Below are positions 21,401-36,400 of a DNA stretch of 64,000 bases, piece by piece. This DNA is from Pararge aegeria. Taxonomy: Eukaryota > Arthropoda > Insecta > Lepidoptera > Nymphalidae. Positions within the stretch are counted from its first letter, which is position 1. Every line of letters starts with the position of its first letter. The notes beneath the pieces are model-generated. The model was not told the DNA's origin. It did not search any database and worked only from the letters and a program-made list of their open reading frames with translations. The stretch lies in the NCBI RefSeq assembly GCF_905163445.1, contig NC_053202.1, positions 4,836,001 through 4,900,000 on the forward strand, given 5' to 3'. The translations under genes were made by a program, and so were the position numbers.

Positions 21401-24400
21401 ATAACTACCATACTCCCCAACAGGTTAGCCCGCTACCATCTTAGACTGCATCATCACTGTAGATGATGCAGTCTGAGGCAGGTGAGATTGCAGTCAAGGT
21501 CTAACTCGTAGTGGAATGAAAAAAAAAACTTGTATCAAAATGTTTTAGGTATTTTATGGGTAGTGCCCTATTGCCTTTGAAACTAACCTTTATAATACTG
21601 TCCAAAAGATATACACTTTAATGATCTTCCAGATACAACCGCAGAGGCATCGAACCTAGTGGAAAGGTGGCCAACTATGTGGAAACTGAACAAATTGTCT
21701 CCATCATATGCTCGGACAGTATTCACCGGGCATCATTTGTTCAGGTGAGTACAACCGAACTGTTCCCTCGTACTTTGTGCGTTTCGAATCGAAATTAAAT
21801 ATTCCAGTTAATTAATAAACAATAAATAAAAATATACTACGACTATACACACATGGCTATCTAGCCCCAAAGTAAGCGTAACTTGTGTTTTGGGTACTAA
21901 ATTAGCTGATTAATTTTTTTTTTATTTGGTTTACCTACATCTTTTTTTATGAATATAATACACATAAATGTATTTATTTAATAGGAAACCAACGTTTTAT
22001 ACAATGCCTTACATCAATTATAAACATAATGGCAATACTATAAACTATACATTGTATACCCCACTTACAGCATTGATGCATGCATTATGAAACTTAGATG
22101 TTCTTCTTTAAATACTTATAATATAGGTACAGATAAATACTCAGACACTGATAAACATTCATGTTCAACACGCAAACATTCTAATGTTGTGGGAATCGAA
22201 CCCACGGCCTTGGACTCAGAAAGCAGGGTCGCTGCCCACTGCTACAACCGGTAAATACATCAAACTGTAAATTCATCAGGTCTTGGTGAGCAATCATTGG
22301 AAATTCAATTTTTTTTTTATTTATTTATTTGGGACAGAAAACAATTACATATTACAACAATAGGTTTTAAATTTAACAAAAAGAAAAAAATGGGGTTAAT
22401 ATGTAATCCACATAATGTTGTAAAGAGCAGTAGGACGATACGATGTAGATACAAGTAACACTTACTATGACAGATGAGCACAAAAGATCCTGGAGGGTCG
22501 AAGTGCACCCGCTGAAGCGGGCCTCATTACAAGATAGATAGATACTATGACAGATAATATTACCTGTAGGTACCTAAAGTAGCTAATCAAAAATTTAAAT
22601 AAGCTGTCATAGCTATTAGCATTAACTTAATGCAAAAAAATCTCTAGTGCTACTAAAAAAGATACAAACACAAAAACAACAAAACAACGATGGCAAGAGA
22701 CCTGATGGTATGACGCTCATACCTTGGAGGCTTGGAAGGTCACTTCTGTGGGATGCAACTTGTGTTGATACCCTAGCTGCATCACACATCCAGGCCACTT
22801 CGTCAATGGTAGGTGCGGCTGCTTCCAGTGCCGAGCAGGCCAAGAGGCGTAAATATGAAAACCTGGATAGCAGCTTCATTTTTGTGCCTTTTGGTGTAGA
22901 GACTTTGGGACCGTGGGGTCCGGAGGCAAAAGCCCTTTTCAAAGAATTATCGAAAAGGGTTATCGAGTCTACCGGTGATCCTAGAGCGGGCAGTTACCTT
23001 GGCCAACGAATTAGTTTGGCCATCCAGAGGGGAAATGCTGCCAGCATCTTAGGAACTGTGCCTCGCTGCGGTGGTTTCGAGGACGTTTTAGATTTTATTT
23101 AGTTTTTAAATAGTTTATTTTAGGTTATAGTTATGTATTAATAAAAATTATAAATAAATAGGCAGAGGTATGTCAACAAACGAATAGAAAAACTAATTGA
23201 TTGATTGATATAAAAGAAAGAGAACACACATTTAACTTAGAAGACTTAATGACTAATCAGAGAAAATAATATTAATAAATATTGATTAAGTTCTCGAAAA
23301 TAATACTAATATTTCTATTAGCCTGAAGAGCTTTTTTAATAGTTCTTTTGTAGCTACCTTCAGACAGAATGAAGCTGTCAATGTTTGAGAAATTGTTATT
23401 TAAAGTGTCAAGGAGTCTGCGCATGGGTGAGCGTTTACCAGCATTGTTTCTGCAATAACACAATTCTGATTTCTATACTATAATATGTTTTAATATAGCT
23501 TAATATATAGTTCAGCTGAAAAGTTTGTCGCCTGTCGGAGTGCATCATTAAAACTAAAGCTCTCTTAGGTTTTTAAGTGTGTTGGATCAACGCCAATACG
23601 TTTGCAGCACTTAGTTCTATTTTGCATGACCAAAACCGTGAACTTTTTTGTTAGTTTCGATGTGTGTGCTCAGAAACTTCAGACACTTGTTCCTTGATCG
23701 CCATACTACCATAGAACAACGAGACGCCGTGAGCAGTAGCATCCTTATGCGGTCGAGCGTCGATCCCCTTTATAGTCCTAGCTTTAGTTTTAAGTTAACG
23801 AATGCAGTTATCACCATCACTAACATCAGTGAAACATGTTAAATTTATGAACGCTTCATAAGTGCCTGCGATAAGGTCTACATGAATAAAACAATTTTGA
23901 ATTTGAATTTGAATATCCCTGGCGCAACGGTAAGCGCAGTGAATTTGAGTAGGAGGTCCCGGGTTGGGTTCCCGGTAGGGGCTATTTGGGAATTTATATT
24001 TTCTTAATTATCTCTGGTCTGGTCTGGTGGGAGGCCGTGGCTAGTTACCACCTTACCAACAAAGACGTGCCGCTAAGCCATTTAGTGTACCGGTGCGATT
24101 TCGCGTTGAAACCTACAGTTAAATGTTGATAACCGGAACCGACGTATAATTTTAGGACCGAGCCGGGATTCGAACCAAGGACCTCCTTAGTTGAACATTT
24201 AATCACTAGACCAGCGAGTCAGTTTAAAATCATTTAGCTTACCTATATTGAAATAAAAATAAATATAAATATACAACGACAATACACACATTATATATTA
24301 TTAGTATCCTGCACACACATGCCGTTATACGAGTAAATGGAAGAACGAGAGGGAAAACTTTGCCCAATGTGACACATCAGGCTCCAAAATAAATATTAAA

Positions 24401-27400
24401 TAACTAGTAGTAAACATTTCTGGCACGAACTTTGTAGCCCTTGACTTTACAGTAACAATTAACCTTGGTCATAAGCATTTCATATCTTCGATAGGTCCGT
24501 GGATCGGTGCCAATATTTTGGAGCCAGCCCGACTACAAGTTCCGACCTCCGCCTAGACTCGATAGAAGTACGTATGGTTTTTTTATTAAAATTCTTTTTA
24601 CACGCTTTATATTAGCTCCACATGTATGTATGTTTGTTGCTCCTTTGAACTTGATTTTGACCCTCTTGAACTTTGTAGATATATCGATAACCGATTGACA
24701 ATACACTAAACGCTAAAAATCGTCCGATTTGAAAAAATCTTTCAGTGTTGAATAGCTCATTAATCGAGGAAGGCTATATATACAACGTGTTAATTAATGC
24801 CGAAAGAATACTTCACAGGCTTCAGTGGAACATTATGTATGGTCTCCGAGACTTATTTGTAAAACCGAAAACCTAATAGTTTTTGATTAAACATCTGCCA
24901 TAGTTTTTACTGAAAGAAATCAGATACAGCCCTAACATCACATGCAAAATTAATGTGTCTCACTCACTCTAATCATGTGACTCTTGCCACTTTATTAGGT
25001 ACGCGTCGCGTAGCGTAGGTACTATGCGCGTGGCTGTCTTTTATATTCAATAGGGTTGTCTTAAGCTAAACACTTAGAATATTTTGTATTCGTTTGTATG
25101 GAAAAAGAAATATGCTTCTATTGATTTAATATTTTTACAGGGTGATTCGTTATGAAATATACTTATGCGTCCCTCAACATTATTTCGTATTTTCGTGACA
25201 CGTTGTATATCATCACGCTAAGACAAATAGAAGCATAGCACCAATGAAGAATAGAAGAGCATAATGTCCATTGCCTCGAATGCTGTCGGTACGGATAGCA
25301 TCAGTCGTAATATGATCATTCCAACTCTTGACGTGGTTTCTCCTGTCTTAACCCACATCTTGAATCATCAACCCGCTGTGGTAAATTTCCTGAAGAGTGG
25401 AAGTATGCTCAAATTACCCCTCTTCCTAAAAAGGCTAATCCTTCATCGTTTTGCCTGGCAGAGATCGCTACTAAGCGATAAGGCCGCCTTTTGTATTCTA
25501 CTACTATTTTTATTTTTCTTTTTTTTCTTGTATAGTTCTTAATGTGGTGTACAAATAAAGAGTTATAATAAAATATTGTCTCAAAATCGGGGTTGTTTAC
25601 TTCTCTTGGGAGCTCCCGCTGCGTGCGCTGCGTAAACGGTTAAAGTTTCGATAGAATCATGTATGGCAAAGTTGTTCCCCTTTAAAAGTTCTAAAAAAAG
25701 TTCACGACAGGTTATGTCTATCTTTTAAGGTTGACTTATACGGGGCGACTTATATAGTCTTATGTATACTTATACTTATATAGTCGCGAGGGACCGCTAG
25801 TTATTATAAGAGCAACAAACTCATGTTTTTCTAATCCGAACAGCCGAAGAGGAATCTCACACAGCGTTCAAGAAACACTTCGAGGATGAGCTCAAAATGT
25901 ACAAGCAAGTCTGTATAGTGAACCTGGTTGAGCAGCAGGGCAGAGAGCGTATTATATGGGAGGCGTACAGTAATCATGTGCTAAAGTACAATAACCCGGA
26001 TATTATATACGCTACTTTCGACTTCCATGAGTATTGGTATGTATCCTATTTGTTTTCTTTTTAGTTTTCCTAATCCTAAGGTTGCCTGGTAGAGATCGTT
26101 ACTTAGCGATAAGGCCACCTTTTGTATCCTGCTTCATTCTTCATGTGTTTGTTCTTTTTTTTGTTTCGTTTTTCTGAGTGGTGTACAAATAAAGAGTATA
26201 AATAAAATAAATAAATAAATAAATATGTATCTTTCGAGTACTATTTTTAATTTTTTTTATAAGTGTTTTTACCTACACTTGGAGGAATTATCAATTGCCA
26301 GAGAGTCGCAGGTTCAAATCCTGTCGGTTCCGGATTTTTTTTAATATGCATTTTTAATTTATTAAATTCTTTTTTTTATATCATTTTCATCACACCCGAC
26401 GCTCGACGAGACAATGATCACGGACAAGTGACATTTGACATATGACAGCTGACAGTTAGACTGATTTTGAAGTTAGAGCGATTAATACCTAAGCTTTTTT
26501 TTCATACACGTAATCCTTAATAATTTAATAATACACTAAATTATTGGATGGAAGCAGGCGTTACTTTGCGGAAATCCATGATACGTTATGTAAATTAAGC
26601 TTAATTTGCTATACTCCGCGAAAAGCAGGAGAATCTGTATTGTGTAATTTATAATTTTTTCAATCCTTTTACTACACACCAAACAGATCTTCGTCTTCTA
26701 ATCAAATGAACTAACTTACCAATTATTCGTTGTAAAGTCAACATCTCCTGAGGATGCTCCGGTGTCGGAGCGTAACGTGCGCAGAGGGTACATTGCCGAA
26801 GATCTGTTGGGTGTGGAGTATAAGGATTGTAGAAATTATAAATGGCACCATACAGATTCTCCTGTTTTTCGCGGAGTATAGCAAATTAAGCTTAATTTAC
26901 ATTATATATACACTATATTGACAGTCGGGGTGTTTTTCGGTTTGACGGTCGATTGGCGCAGTGGGCAGCGACCCTGCTTTCTGAGTCCAAGGCCGTGGGT
27001 TCGATTCCCACAACTGGACAATATTTGTGTGATGACATGAATGTTTTTCAGTGTCTGGGTGTTTATCTATATATTATAAGTATTTATGTATATTATTCAT
27101 AAAAATTATTCATCAGTTATCTTAGTACCCATAACATAAGCTACGCTTACTTTGGGACTAGATGGCGATGTGTGTATTGTCGTAGTATATTTATTATTAT
27201 TTTAATTTTTTTTTATGAATAATTTTTTTTAGTCGCGGCATGCACTATGAAAATGTAAGTATATTGATAAACGCGATCGCCGACATTATTGGCGAGATGC
27301 GTTTCTGCTGGCGCGACAACCGCGGACTAATCTGCACACAAAATGGCGTCTTCCGAGTCAATTGCATCGATTGCCTCGACCGTACAAACGTCGTTCAGGT

Positions 27401-30400
27401 AATACATTATCATTAATTTATGGCTGATTAGTGTTTATATGTATAATAAGAAGCATTTGTGCATAAAAATATTCATACGTCATCTTAGTACCCATAGCAC
27501 AAGCCACTGTTACTTTGAGGCTAGATGGCAATGTGTGTATACTCATAGTATATTTATTTATTTATTATCTATCCAGTACAGACCAACAGACTAACTACAA
27601 AATTGTCTCGCTCGTAACCCAAAATATTTTTAATGATACGCTGTGTCAGAAGAACTAGAGTTACCGTCATAGCTCAGCGAGTCGCGAAGCTGAAGTGGCA
27701 ATGGGCGGGGCACATAGCTCGGAGAACCGATGGTCGTTGGGGTCTTAAGGTGCTGGAATGGCGACCCCGCACCGGTAAACGCAGCGTAGGTCGGCCCCCA
27801 ACGAGGTGGACAGATGACATCAGGCGAGTAGCTGCCGGCCCGGGACCTTGCATTGTGGAACTCCCTACCTATGTCCAGCAGTGGACGTCAATTGGTTGAG
27901 ATGATGATGATGATGATGATGTGTCACTAAACTGAATTTGACGACTCCCTGCATAGCGCAACGGTGAGCGCTGTGAATTTAAGTTTGATGACCTGGGTTC
28001 GATTCCCGACAGGAATCATAATTTAAGAATTTTCTAGCAAAACTCTACCCTACCGACAAAGACGTGCCGCTAAGCGATTTAGTGTCCCGGTGCGAAGTCG
28101 CGTGGAAACCGATTAGGAGTATGACTACATTTTGAAGTTATACTTCTTTTGGCAATCTACTGAAAAATTATGACAGTCAATTGTTAAAATCCGCGCGCAC
28201 ACCGTCACAAACCGACACCGACGGCAAAAGATTAAAAAAAAAAATATTTTTAACTCTTACGACAAAGAAGTATAACTTCTACCGCGTGTACACACGTTTT
28301 TTTGTTGTTTTTGTACAAAGTAAGGTTTACTTGTAAAAATAAAAATATCATTTATTCGGCCGAAATAAATTTGTAATTACAAATAAGGTGCCACTAACTT
28401 TACTTGTCTCTGCGTATCACTGAAAATGGCATAAATTTTGACAATACGCCATAGTTAGAAGTTATTTATTTATTATACATCTTGTTAGCAACGCAGGGCC
28501 ACCTACACTAACTAGATAGAACTACATAATTTAAGGATAACTATTAATAAAACAAATTAATGAAAGATTCATAAAATACATATTATTAAAATAGTATTTT
28601 GACGGCAGACTGGCGCAGTGGGCAGCGACCCTGCTTTCTGAGTCCAACGTCGTGGGTTCGATTCCCACAACTGGAAAATGTTTGTGTGATGAACATGAAT
28701 GTTTTTCATTGTCTAGGTGTTTATCTGTATATTATAAGTATTTATGTATATTATTCATAAATATATTCATCAGTCATCTTTAGTACCCATAACACAAGCT
28801 ACGCTTACTTTGGGGCTAGATGGCGATGGCGATTAGTGTATTGTATTGTCGTATTGTCGTAGCAGTAGTATTATAGTTCCAAATCCTGTCCTGGAAACAA
28901 GCGGACCAGGAACGTGGATTTTGGAACTCCCTACAAAAGACATATGTCCAGCAGTGGACTTCAATCGTTTGAATGATGATGAATATATTTATTATCTGTC
29001 AATATTGAAGTAAAGATCATTCGAATAATTTCACTTGCAGACAGCAATAGCGAAGTATGTACTGGAACTGCAACTGTGTAGACTGGGTTTGGGCACGCCA
29101 GGCTGTGGACTCCCTCCGTCGTTGCGGCAGGCATTTCTCACGATGTGGGCGGACAGTGGCGATTTAGTGTCGAGGCAGTACGCTGGCACAAAAGCTTTGA
29201 AAGTAAGTTTGATACTTTATGTGCTAAGTTATTACTACTTAAATAAATATGAATTTTAATCTCCTTTCCATTATGAAGTTTACTTTCTTTTATAAAGTTT
29301 ATATTTTGTTTTTGTTTTTATATGTGATTTCATAACTGGACTTCCCTCAACTAAATAGGTACTGACAGAATACCAGCGTTGTGGGTACATTAGTATCCGG
29401 AACATTAAGCTGAGTCAGAACCTTTTTATTGGCACGACACATGCTATTAATAATTAAGTACAAAATGTTTTAGTTACTCCGTATGTAAGTCTGTTTGTGT
29501 TTTTCTGGTAAATAAACAAATTCTACCCTCAATTTAATAGTGGTTAAGCTTCTTATGACAGAGCAAACCGGGTTTGGTATTTATGCCATTCTTATTTCTG
29601 CGGCCATGCAACATTGCTGTGTTCCGGTTTAAAGTTGCGTGGTTTCCGGTGTACACTCTGGATGCTGGTTTCCTGGTCGACCAGGATCTGTTTCTGGCTT
29701 ATGCTGTCATGGGGCTTAACACCTACGCAGCAAGATCTGTTTATGGCTTATGCTGCCATGGGACTTAAAATTTACTCATCACGATCTGTTTCTGGCTTAT
29801 GCTGTCATGGGATTTAAAATTTACTGATCACGAGCTGTTTCGGGCTTATGCTGTCATGGGATTTAACACCTACGCACCAAGATCTGTTTATGGCTTATGC
29901 TGCCATGGGACTTAAAATTTACTCATCACGATCTGTTTCTGGCTTATGATGTCATGAGGCTTAACACCTACGCACCAAGATCTGTTTCTGGATTATGCTG
30001 TCATGGGATTATAATTTACTCATCACGATCTGTTTCTGGCTTATGCTGTCATGGGATTTAAAATTTACTGATCTGTTTCGGGCTTATGCTGTCATGGGAT
30101 TTAACACCTACGCACCAAGATCTGTTTATGGCTTATGCTGCCATGGGACTTAAAATTTACTCATCACGATCTGTTTCTAGGTTATGATGTCATGGGGCTT
30201 AACACCTACGCACCAAGATCTGTTTCTGGATTATGCTGTCATGGGATTATAATTTACTCATCACGATCTGTTTCTGGCTTATGCTGTCATGGGATTTAAA
30301 ATTTACTGATCACGATCTGTTTCTGGCTTATGCTGTCGTGGTACTTGAAATTTACGCATCACGATCTGTTTCTGGCTTATGCTGTCATGGGGCTTAACAC

Positions 30401-33400
30401 CTATGCCTCAGTTTGATGGAAGAATACCATTCAAAGAAGTTTTTGGCTTTAGCAGCCAAAAGAAAAAGCTTTATAATTAAAATACAAAAATAAGCCATTT
30501 TTTATAACATGTTGTATTCTATGTTTGTGTTTGGTTTATATTATAAATATTTTATATAGGGTGACTACACTCGCACTGGTGAGAGAAAGCTGACAGGGAT
30601 GATGAAAGACGGCGTGGCATCTGCAAATAGGTATATAATTGCTCTAGACCTGATTTTATTTCCGGTGGTAGAGTAATTTACTTCAAGTCGGCCTTATATA
30701 AGCACTTTTAAATAATAATAATTATCATTTATTCAGGCTTAAAATGATGGATACAATAATTACATGAATGCCCTAACCTCTGTGGAAGGAAAATCTGTGT
30801 TACAGAGGCTAGGTACTTCCTGATGTTACAAAGGGTGCTTGTTTAATTGAAACCTAGGTTTTATAAAATCTACATATTATAAAAATTTAAGAGCTAAAGA
30901 TAAGAAAACAAAATAAAAATTAAACTATAACTAAAGAATAAATTTTGTCGGTCTGTTTGCAGTGATGCACTCAGACAGACTTGGCTATTCAAAAGTGCTT
31001 ATATTAGGCCGACTTGAAGTAAATTAAATTTGAATTTGTCATTATCAATATGCATATTGTTTTGCATACTCTACAAGCAGTTTTGAATCGTCGAGTCTGT
31101 CTGTTTGTAGTGACTCTATCACGGGTTCAGAAAGCTGATTCTACCGAGTAGAAACCGGCAAGGAACTCAGCTGTTGCTCTTTCCCAACATTTACGATTTA
31201 CATTTTAACATTCAATATTTTCTTTATTTGTTAATTTAAATAATAATAATAAATAAATAGACTACAACAATACACACATCGCCATCTAGCCCCAAAGTAA
31301 GCGTAGCTTGTGTTATGGGCACTAAGATGACTGATGAATATTTTTATAAATAATATACATAAATACTTAGAATGTACATATAAACACCCAGATACTGAAA
31401 AATATTCATGTTCATCACACCAACATTTTCCAGTTGTGGGATTCGAACCCACGGCCTTTGACTCAGAAAGCAGGGTCGCTGCCCACTGCGCCAGTCGGCC
31501 GTCATTAAGGATAACTGACAGATAATAAATTAAGACCAACTCTTATTTTCTATATACTGGGTTACATATAAAACGTTCAACTTTATATAGGTCATCGCAG
31601 CATGAATTTAAATCATGACAAGAATAATATATAATACTAGCTGTTGCCCGCGACTTCGTCTGCGTTTTTTTTGTTTTTTTTATGTGGCATTCAATTCAGT
31701 TGTAGTTCTAAAAAAATAAAGTATTCAGTATCGCTAAGACTTAAATGAGGGGTTTGCTGCTATCCGCTGAGGAGTTCTGTCCTCTATCTCCAACCGCATT
31801 CATCAGATCTACACAGTTTGGGCAAAATTTAACACATATTAAAACCTCTATAGTACAAAAATAATTATTTAAATCTGTTATAATTTGTCGGAGTTATGGT
31901 GTAAAATCGTCAAACACTTTCATCCCCTCTCCCAAAGGAACCGAGCTTAATGTCGGGATAAAAAGTATCCTATATTACTTCTAACACTTCCAAGAATATG
32001 TGTACAAAATTCATGAGGATCGGTTTAGAAGTTTTTGCGTGAAAACGTAACAAACAAACTTACATTGACATTTATAATATTAGTAGGGATTAGTAGGGAT
32101 TACCGGATTAATAGAACCGGTGGTAGAGTCACTACAAACAGACAGACTTGACGTTTCAAAAGTGCTCATATTAGGCCTAATTAGAATAAATGAATTTTGA
32201 ATTTTGAATTTTTTTTTAATTATATTTTAAAATGTCTTCCAGGTATTATCTATCCACGTTCAAGGACGCCCTCCGACAAGTGGCTATAGATGTGATGACA
32301 GGGGAATCCCGGTGTATTCCCGAACAGCTGATCGTTCCCGACGGCACGCGTTGCACATCTGTCAAGGTGCTTATGATGAATGTGGGTGCATGGTGTTGCT
32401 TCGCTTTTTAAGACCAGTATCTGATCGTAGAGACGGATTCCGTACGTCACTTTAGTGTATTAAACATTGATATTTCCTCCCAAGTTTGACGTCCGAGTTG
32501 AAAGCCGAGTGGCGCAGTGGGCAGCGACCCTGCTTTCTGAGTCCAAGTTCGTGGTTTCGATTCCCACAACTGGAAAATGTTTGTGCGATGAACATGAATC
32601 TTTTTCAGTGTCTGGGTGTTTATCTTTATATTAAAAGTATTTATGTGTATTATATTCATAATAAAATATTCATCAGCTATCTTAGTACCCATAACACAAG
32701 CTACGCTTACTTTGGGGCTAGATGGCGATGTGTGTATTGTCGTAATATATAATATATAAATATAAAGTGTAGGAAAACCAGTAATATCTAATCATAAAAT
32801 AAAATAAAGCAAGCAGTGTGTCATCTCTTGTTTGAAAAGTAGATCTAAATTGCAATGTTTGCTACTAGATGGCGCCACAGTCGCTATAAGACTAATATAA
32901 AAGGCATATACCAAATTTTGGCATCGGTGGTAGGAGAGCCTTATTTTAGTGGTAAAGCGCAACGGCTGCGATTGCCAAATAGTCACAGGTTCAAATCCTG
33001 TAGGTTACGAAATATAAAATTGTTACGTAACTTAAGAGAAAGTGATGCGATGCGAAACTAGATGGCGCTACAGTCGCTATAAGATTGATATAAAAGGCAT
33101 ATACTATAGTCGTAAAAATGGAATAGGCCCGTTTTGACATTTGTCATCGCGACGTAACTAGTTATGGAACCATAATACTCTGTACTCGATACTCACGATA
33201 AATGAATTCAAGTTTGTATCAGTACTGGATTGATATTATTATGTATTGTAAAGTGTTCGTTCGTTCAAAGTATTCCTTTAACTTCACAAGCAATACGCGT
33301 GACTGGCTGTTGATTATACGTCCACTTTTCAACATGTTGAAACAGAGTTAGTACTATATTACAACAAACACAAAAATCGAGTCAAATCACTATGTTTAAT

Positions 33401-36400
33401 TTAATGTCCAAAATAGAAGAGCCAAAGTTAACGTAATAGTAAACAATTTATATCAAACTTAAACGAGCGCACAGTCAACTTTACAAGATTAGGAACGAAA
33501 AACTGCGCAGTGCGCGCGGGGACGCTTCAGTCATGTGCCGCTTGGTCAGATACATCAACTCAGTACTTTGCTGTAAAGATAACTACACAATATTTAATTT
33601 CGATATTCAGTAATAAAATGGTTACAGCTCTAGTATAAAAAAAAAAGACAGAGAACGTAACTGTTTTCGGAACGTTTCGCAACAATTATAAATTGCATGC
33701 TACTATGAAGTAAGCGCAAAAAGAATACTCGCGATATATTTAACGTCCCAAAAAAATTTACGTATTTTTTAAAACACTGTATGTAATTGATTTTTATTTT
33801 TTTGTTTCTTTCAGTTTCGTTCCAAGTTACATTCTATGGTCTTGCACAAATGTCAAAACGGGCCTTTTACATTTTTCCGACTATAGTATACGGCATCGAC
33901 GGCATCAGAGCCGTGGCTTAGTGTTAAAGCGCTCAGACCGCGATTGCCAGATAGTCACAGGTTCAAATCCTGTCGGTTCCGAAATCTAAAATTGATACTT
34001 AGCTTAAGATAAATAAGCTTCAAATTAACTAGTAAAGCAAATATATGTTGTCCGCATTCCTTGTCCCCGCGTTTACAAATTTCTGGGATAAAAATTGGTT
34101 GCCTGTAAAGTCGGTATACGGGCGAAAGTTTTACGTGACAACGACTTTGAGTGGTAAAATAATTTTAATGTGAATATTCATTCGTATAGTAGGAAGAAGG
34201 ATGAAATAATAGTAACAATTTAAAACATTTATTTATACAAAGAATTATATTTAAAACATTAATTTATACAAAGAATCTCGCACTGAATTTCATATTAACA
34301 AAATTTTATTTTTACCTTTACACATACATACGTATTTATATACAAATATACATACAATAACTTGCAATACATTTGCGTACAATGAAACAGCGTTTACTAC
34401 AAAGGGACGCGTGCCTTTCACTTTTTATGTCTGTCTCTCTCGCTCTTAGGCGGGCTAACCATGCCCGAGTGGAAGGGACGCGTGCCTCTCACTCACTCTC
34501 ATTGTGAGCGCATAACGTGAGCTAAGCGTAACGCAGTTTCTTGAAGTGTCACCCGGCAAACCAATTTATAAGACGTTGTCACGTCAAAAGTAGCTTATGC
34601 TACTCTATGGCTTTTCAATTAATGCCAAAACTCATGCTGATTGGTTGCTTAGTTACGGCGTAAAGGAAGGACACTACGCCAAAAAAGAAAAAAGGTTCGC
34701 TTCCCACTGCGCCAGTCGGCTGTCAAAAAATCTGTTAAAAAATGGAGGGTGGTTCCTCATTTCGCATGTGCGTGCATGATGTTGCTTTATTGTATACTAG
34801 TTTACACCTACGACTTACCTCGCGAGTTTAGAGCAAGCCTTGGTGACCGCTCGCGCTCGAGTGATGGAGTATACACACTCAACGTATATACTAATTACCT
34901 TATAAAAAAACACGCTTTTGGTAGTTTTCCTCACTTGTATCCATCTTTACCAATTTGTACATTACTCATCATCATCATATAAATCTATTACCGGCCACTA
35001 TAGGGCACGGGTCTCCTCCCACAGTTAGAAGGGGTTAAGTCCTTAATCCACCACGCTAGTCCAGTGCGGATTGGCGGACTCCACACACCTTTGAGAACAG
35101 TATGGAGAACTCTCAGGCGTGCAGGTTTCCTCGCGATGTCTTCCTTCACCGTTGAAGCAAATGATATTTTTATTGCTTTAAACGCACATAACTTAGAAAA
35201 TTTAGAGTTGCGTGCTAGGATTCGAACTCGGCCCCCCGAAAGAGAAGTCCAAGTGCTACCCACTGGGCTATCACCGCTGCAACTTTTTACAGTACTTTAT
35301 AGTATTAACTATTTTATTTTTTTCATGTTAGACGATATTTTCTAAAAGATTTACGTTAATTGTTCTTAAAACATAGTTTTGTTTCACAGTTGAGCCTAAA
35401 GTGTAAGTTAAGTAAACAAGACAACACTTTTTTAGCCTTTTTAGTGTGTACGATTCCTTGTTGACTAATCATACTAAGAAGAAGGAAAATGAGAACAACT
35501 CATTATTAATATTAAGTGCTTCTTCTGTACGGGGGAGGCGTCCTAGTTCCAGTTGTGGGACATTAATTACAGGCTGAGGGTGTTGATTAATGATGAAGGT
35601 CGCTTTAAATGAAAATTAAAAAAAATAGAACAGATTAAAATTCCCTAAAAACGAGTATAAAATCTTAAAGGTCGGCTTTTTATGACTCTTACAATGCCCA
35701 TAAGTATTTTATAACTCGTACTGGAGATCTTTTTTCATTTTATATCATCCGCCCACTTAGTGCATACCCTGTATGCACGCTACTGCCTGCCGGGTATTGA
35801 ACCTGGGGCCACTTAAAACAACGCTCACCGCTGCGCAAAGGAGTTTGTCAATAGCTTAACAATAAATATGTTTTAATTCAAAATGCTGTTTACGTTCTCA
35901 GGACCAGTCCGTCCCAGACACTGCAGCAATGGCTCAACACGTCAAATCCTTGATCGACGACTGCAAAAAGTTGCTGGTGGATACAGAACCAGTACTCGGC
36001 TCTTGGGGGCTCATAGACGCCGATCCACAGTAAGCTATACATTTATTAATTTGAGTAAGATATTATTTTAATAATAATAATAATCATTTATTTGCAAGAA
36101 CGTTTTATAGTTATTTTAGAGAGCATAACATTCTACTAAATAAATAGTGTGCAAATTTGGTTCATTGGAAGATCAACCTTAATTAAATGTCAAATTAAAT
36201 TAAAATAAACACTACAAACACATGATAAAATTCAAAATGACAGTAAGTAAATAAATACCATAATTTATATTTAAAATGGTTTAGTTTATAACAAATATTC
36301 TTTTTCCATCTTAATAACATTTTTCGAGAAGCATTTTACTTAATTTATTCTTAAACATATTAAGATTCATGTTTTCGAAATCCGTTGGTAGTTTATTATA

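Noticed and set aside
26948..27020. tRNA gene at the head of the SINE
   Set aside because: The same head is attached to the same 180-bp body in more than ten copies; it is a SINE promoter.
29614..29817. Repetitive peptide frame in the 49-bp array
   Set aside because: Open only because the unit lacks stops in that frame for a few copies; it ends inside the array and has no splice context.
29685..30410. CRISPR-like appearance of the direct repeats
   Set aside because: Units are contiguous with no unique spacers, and this is an animal genome.
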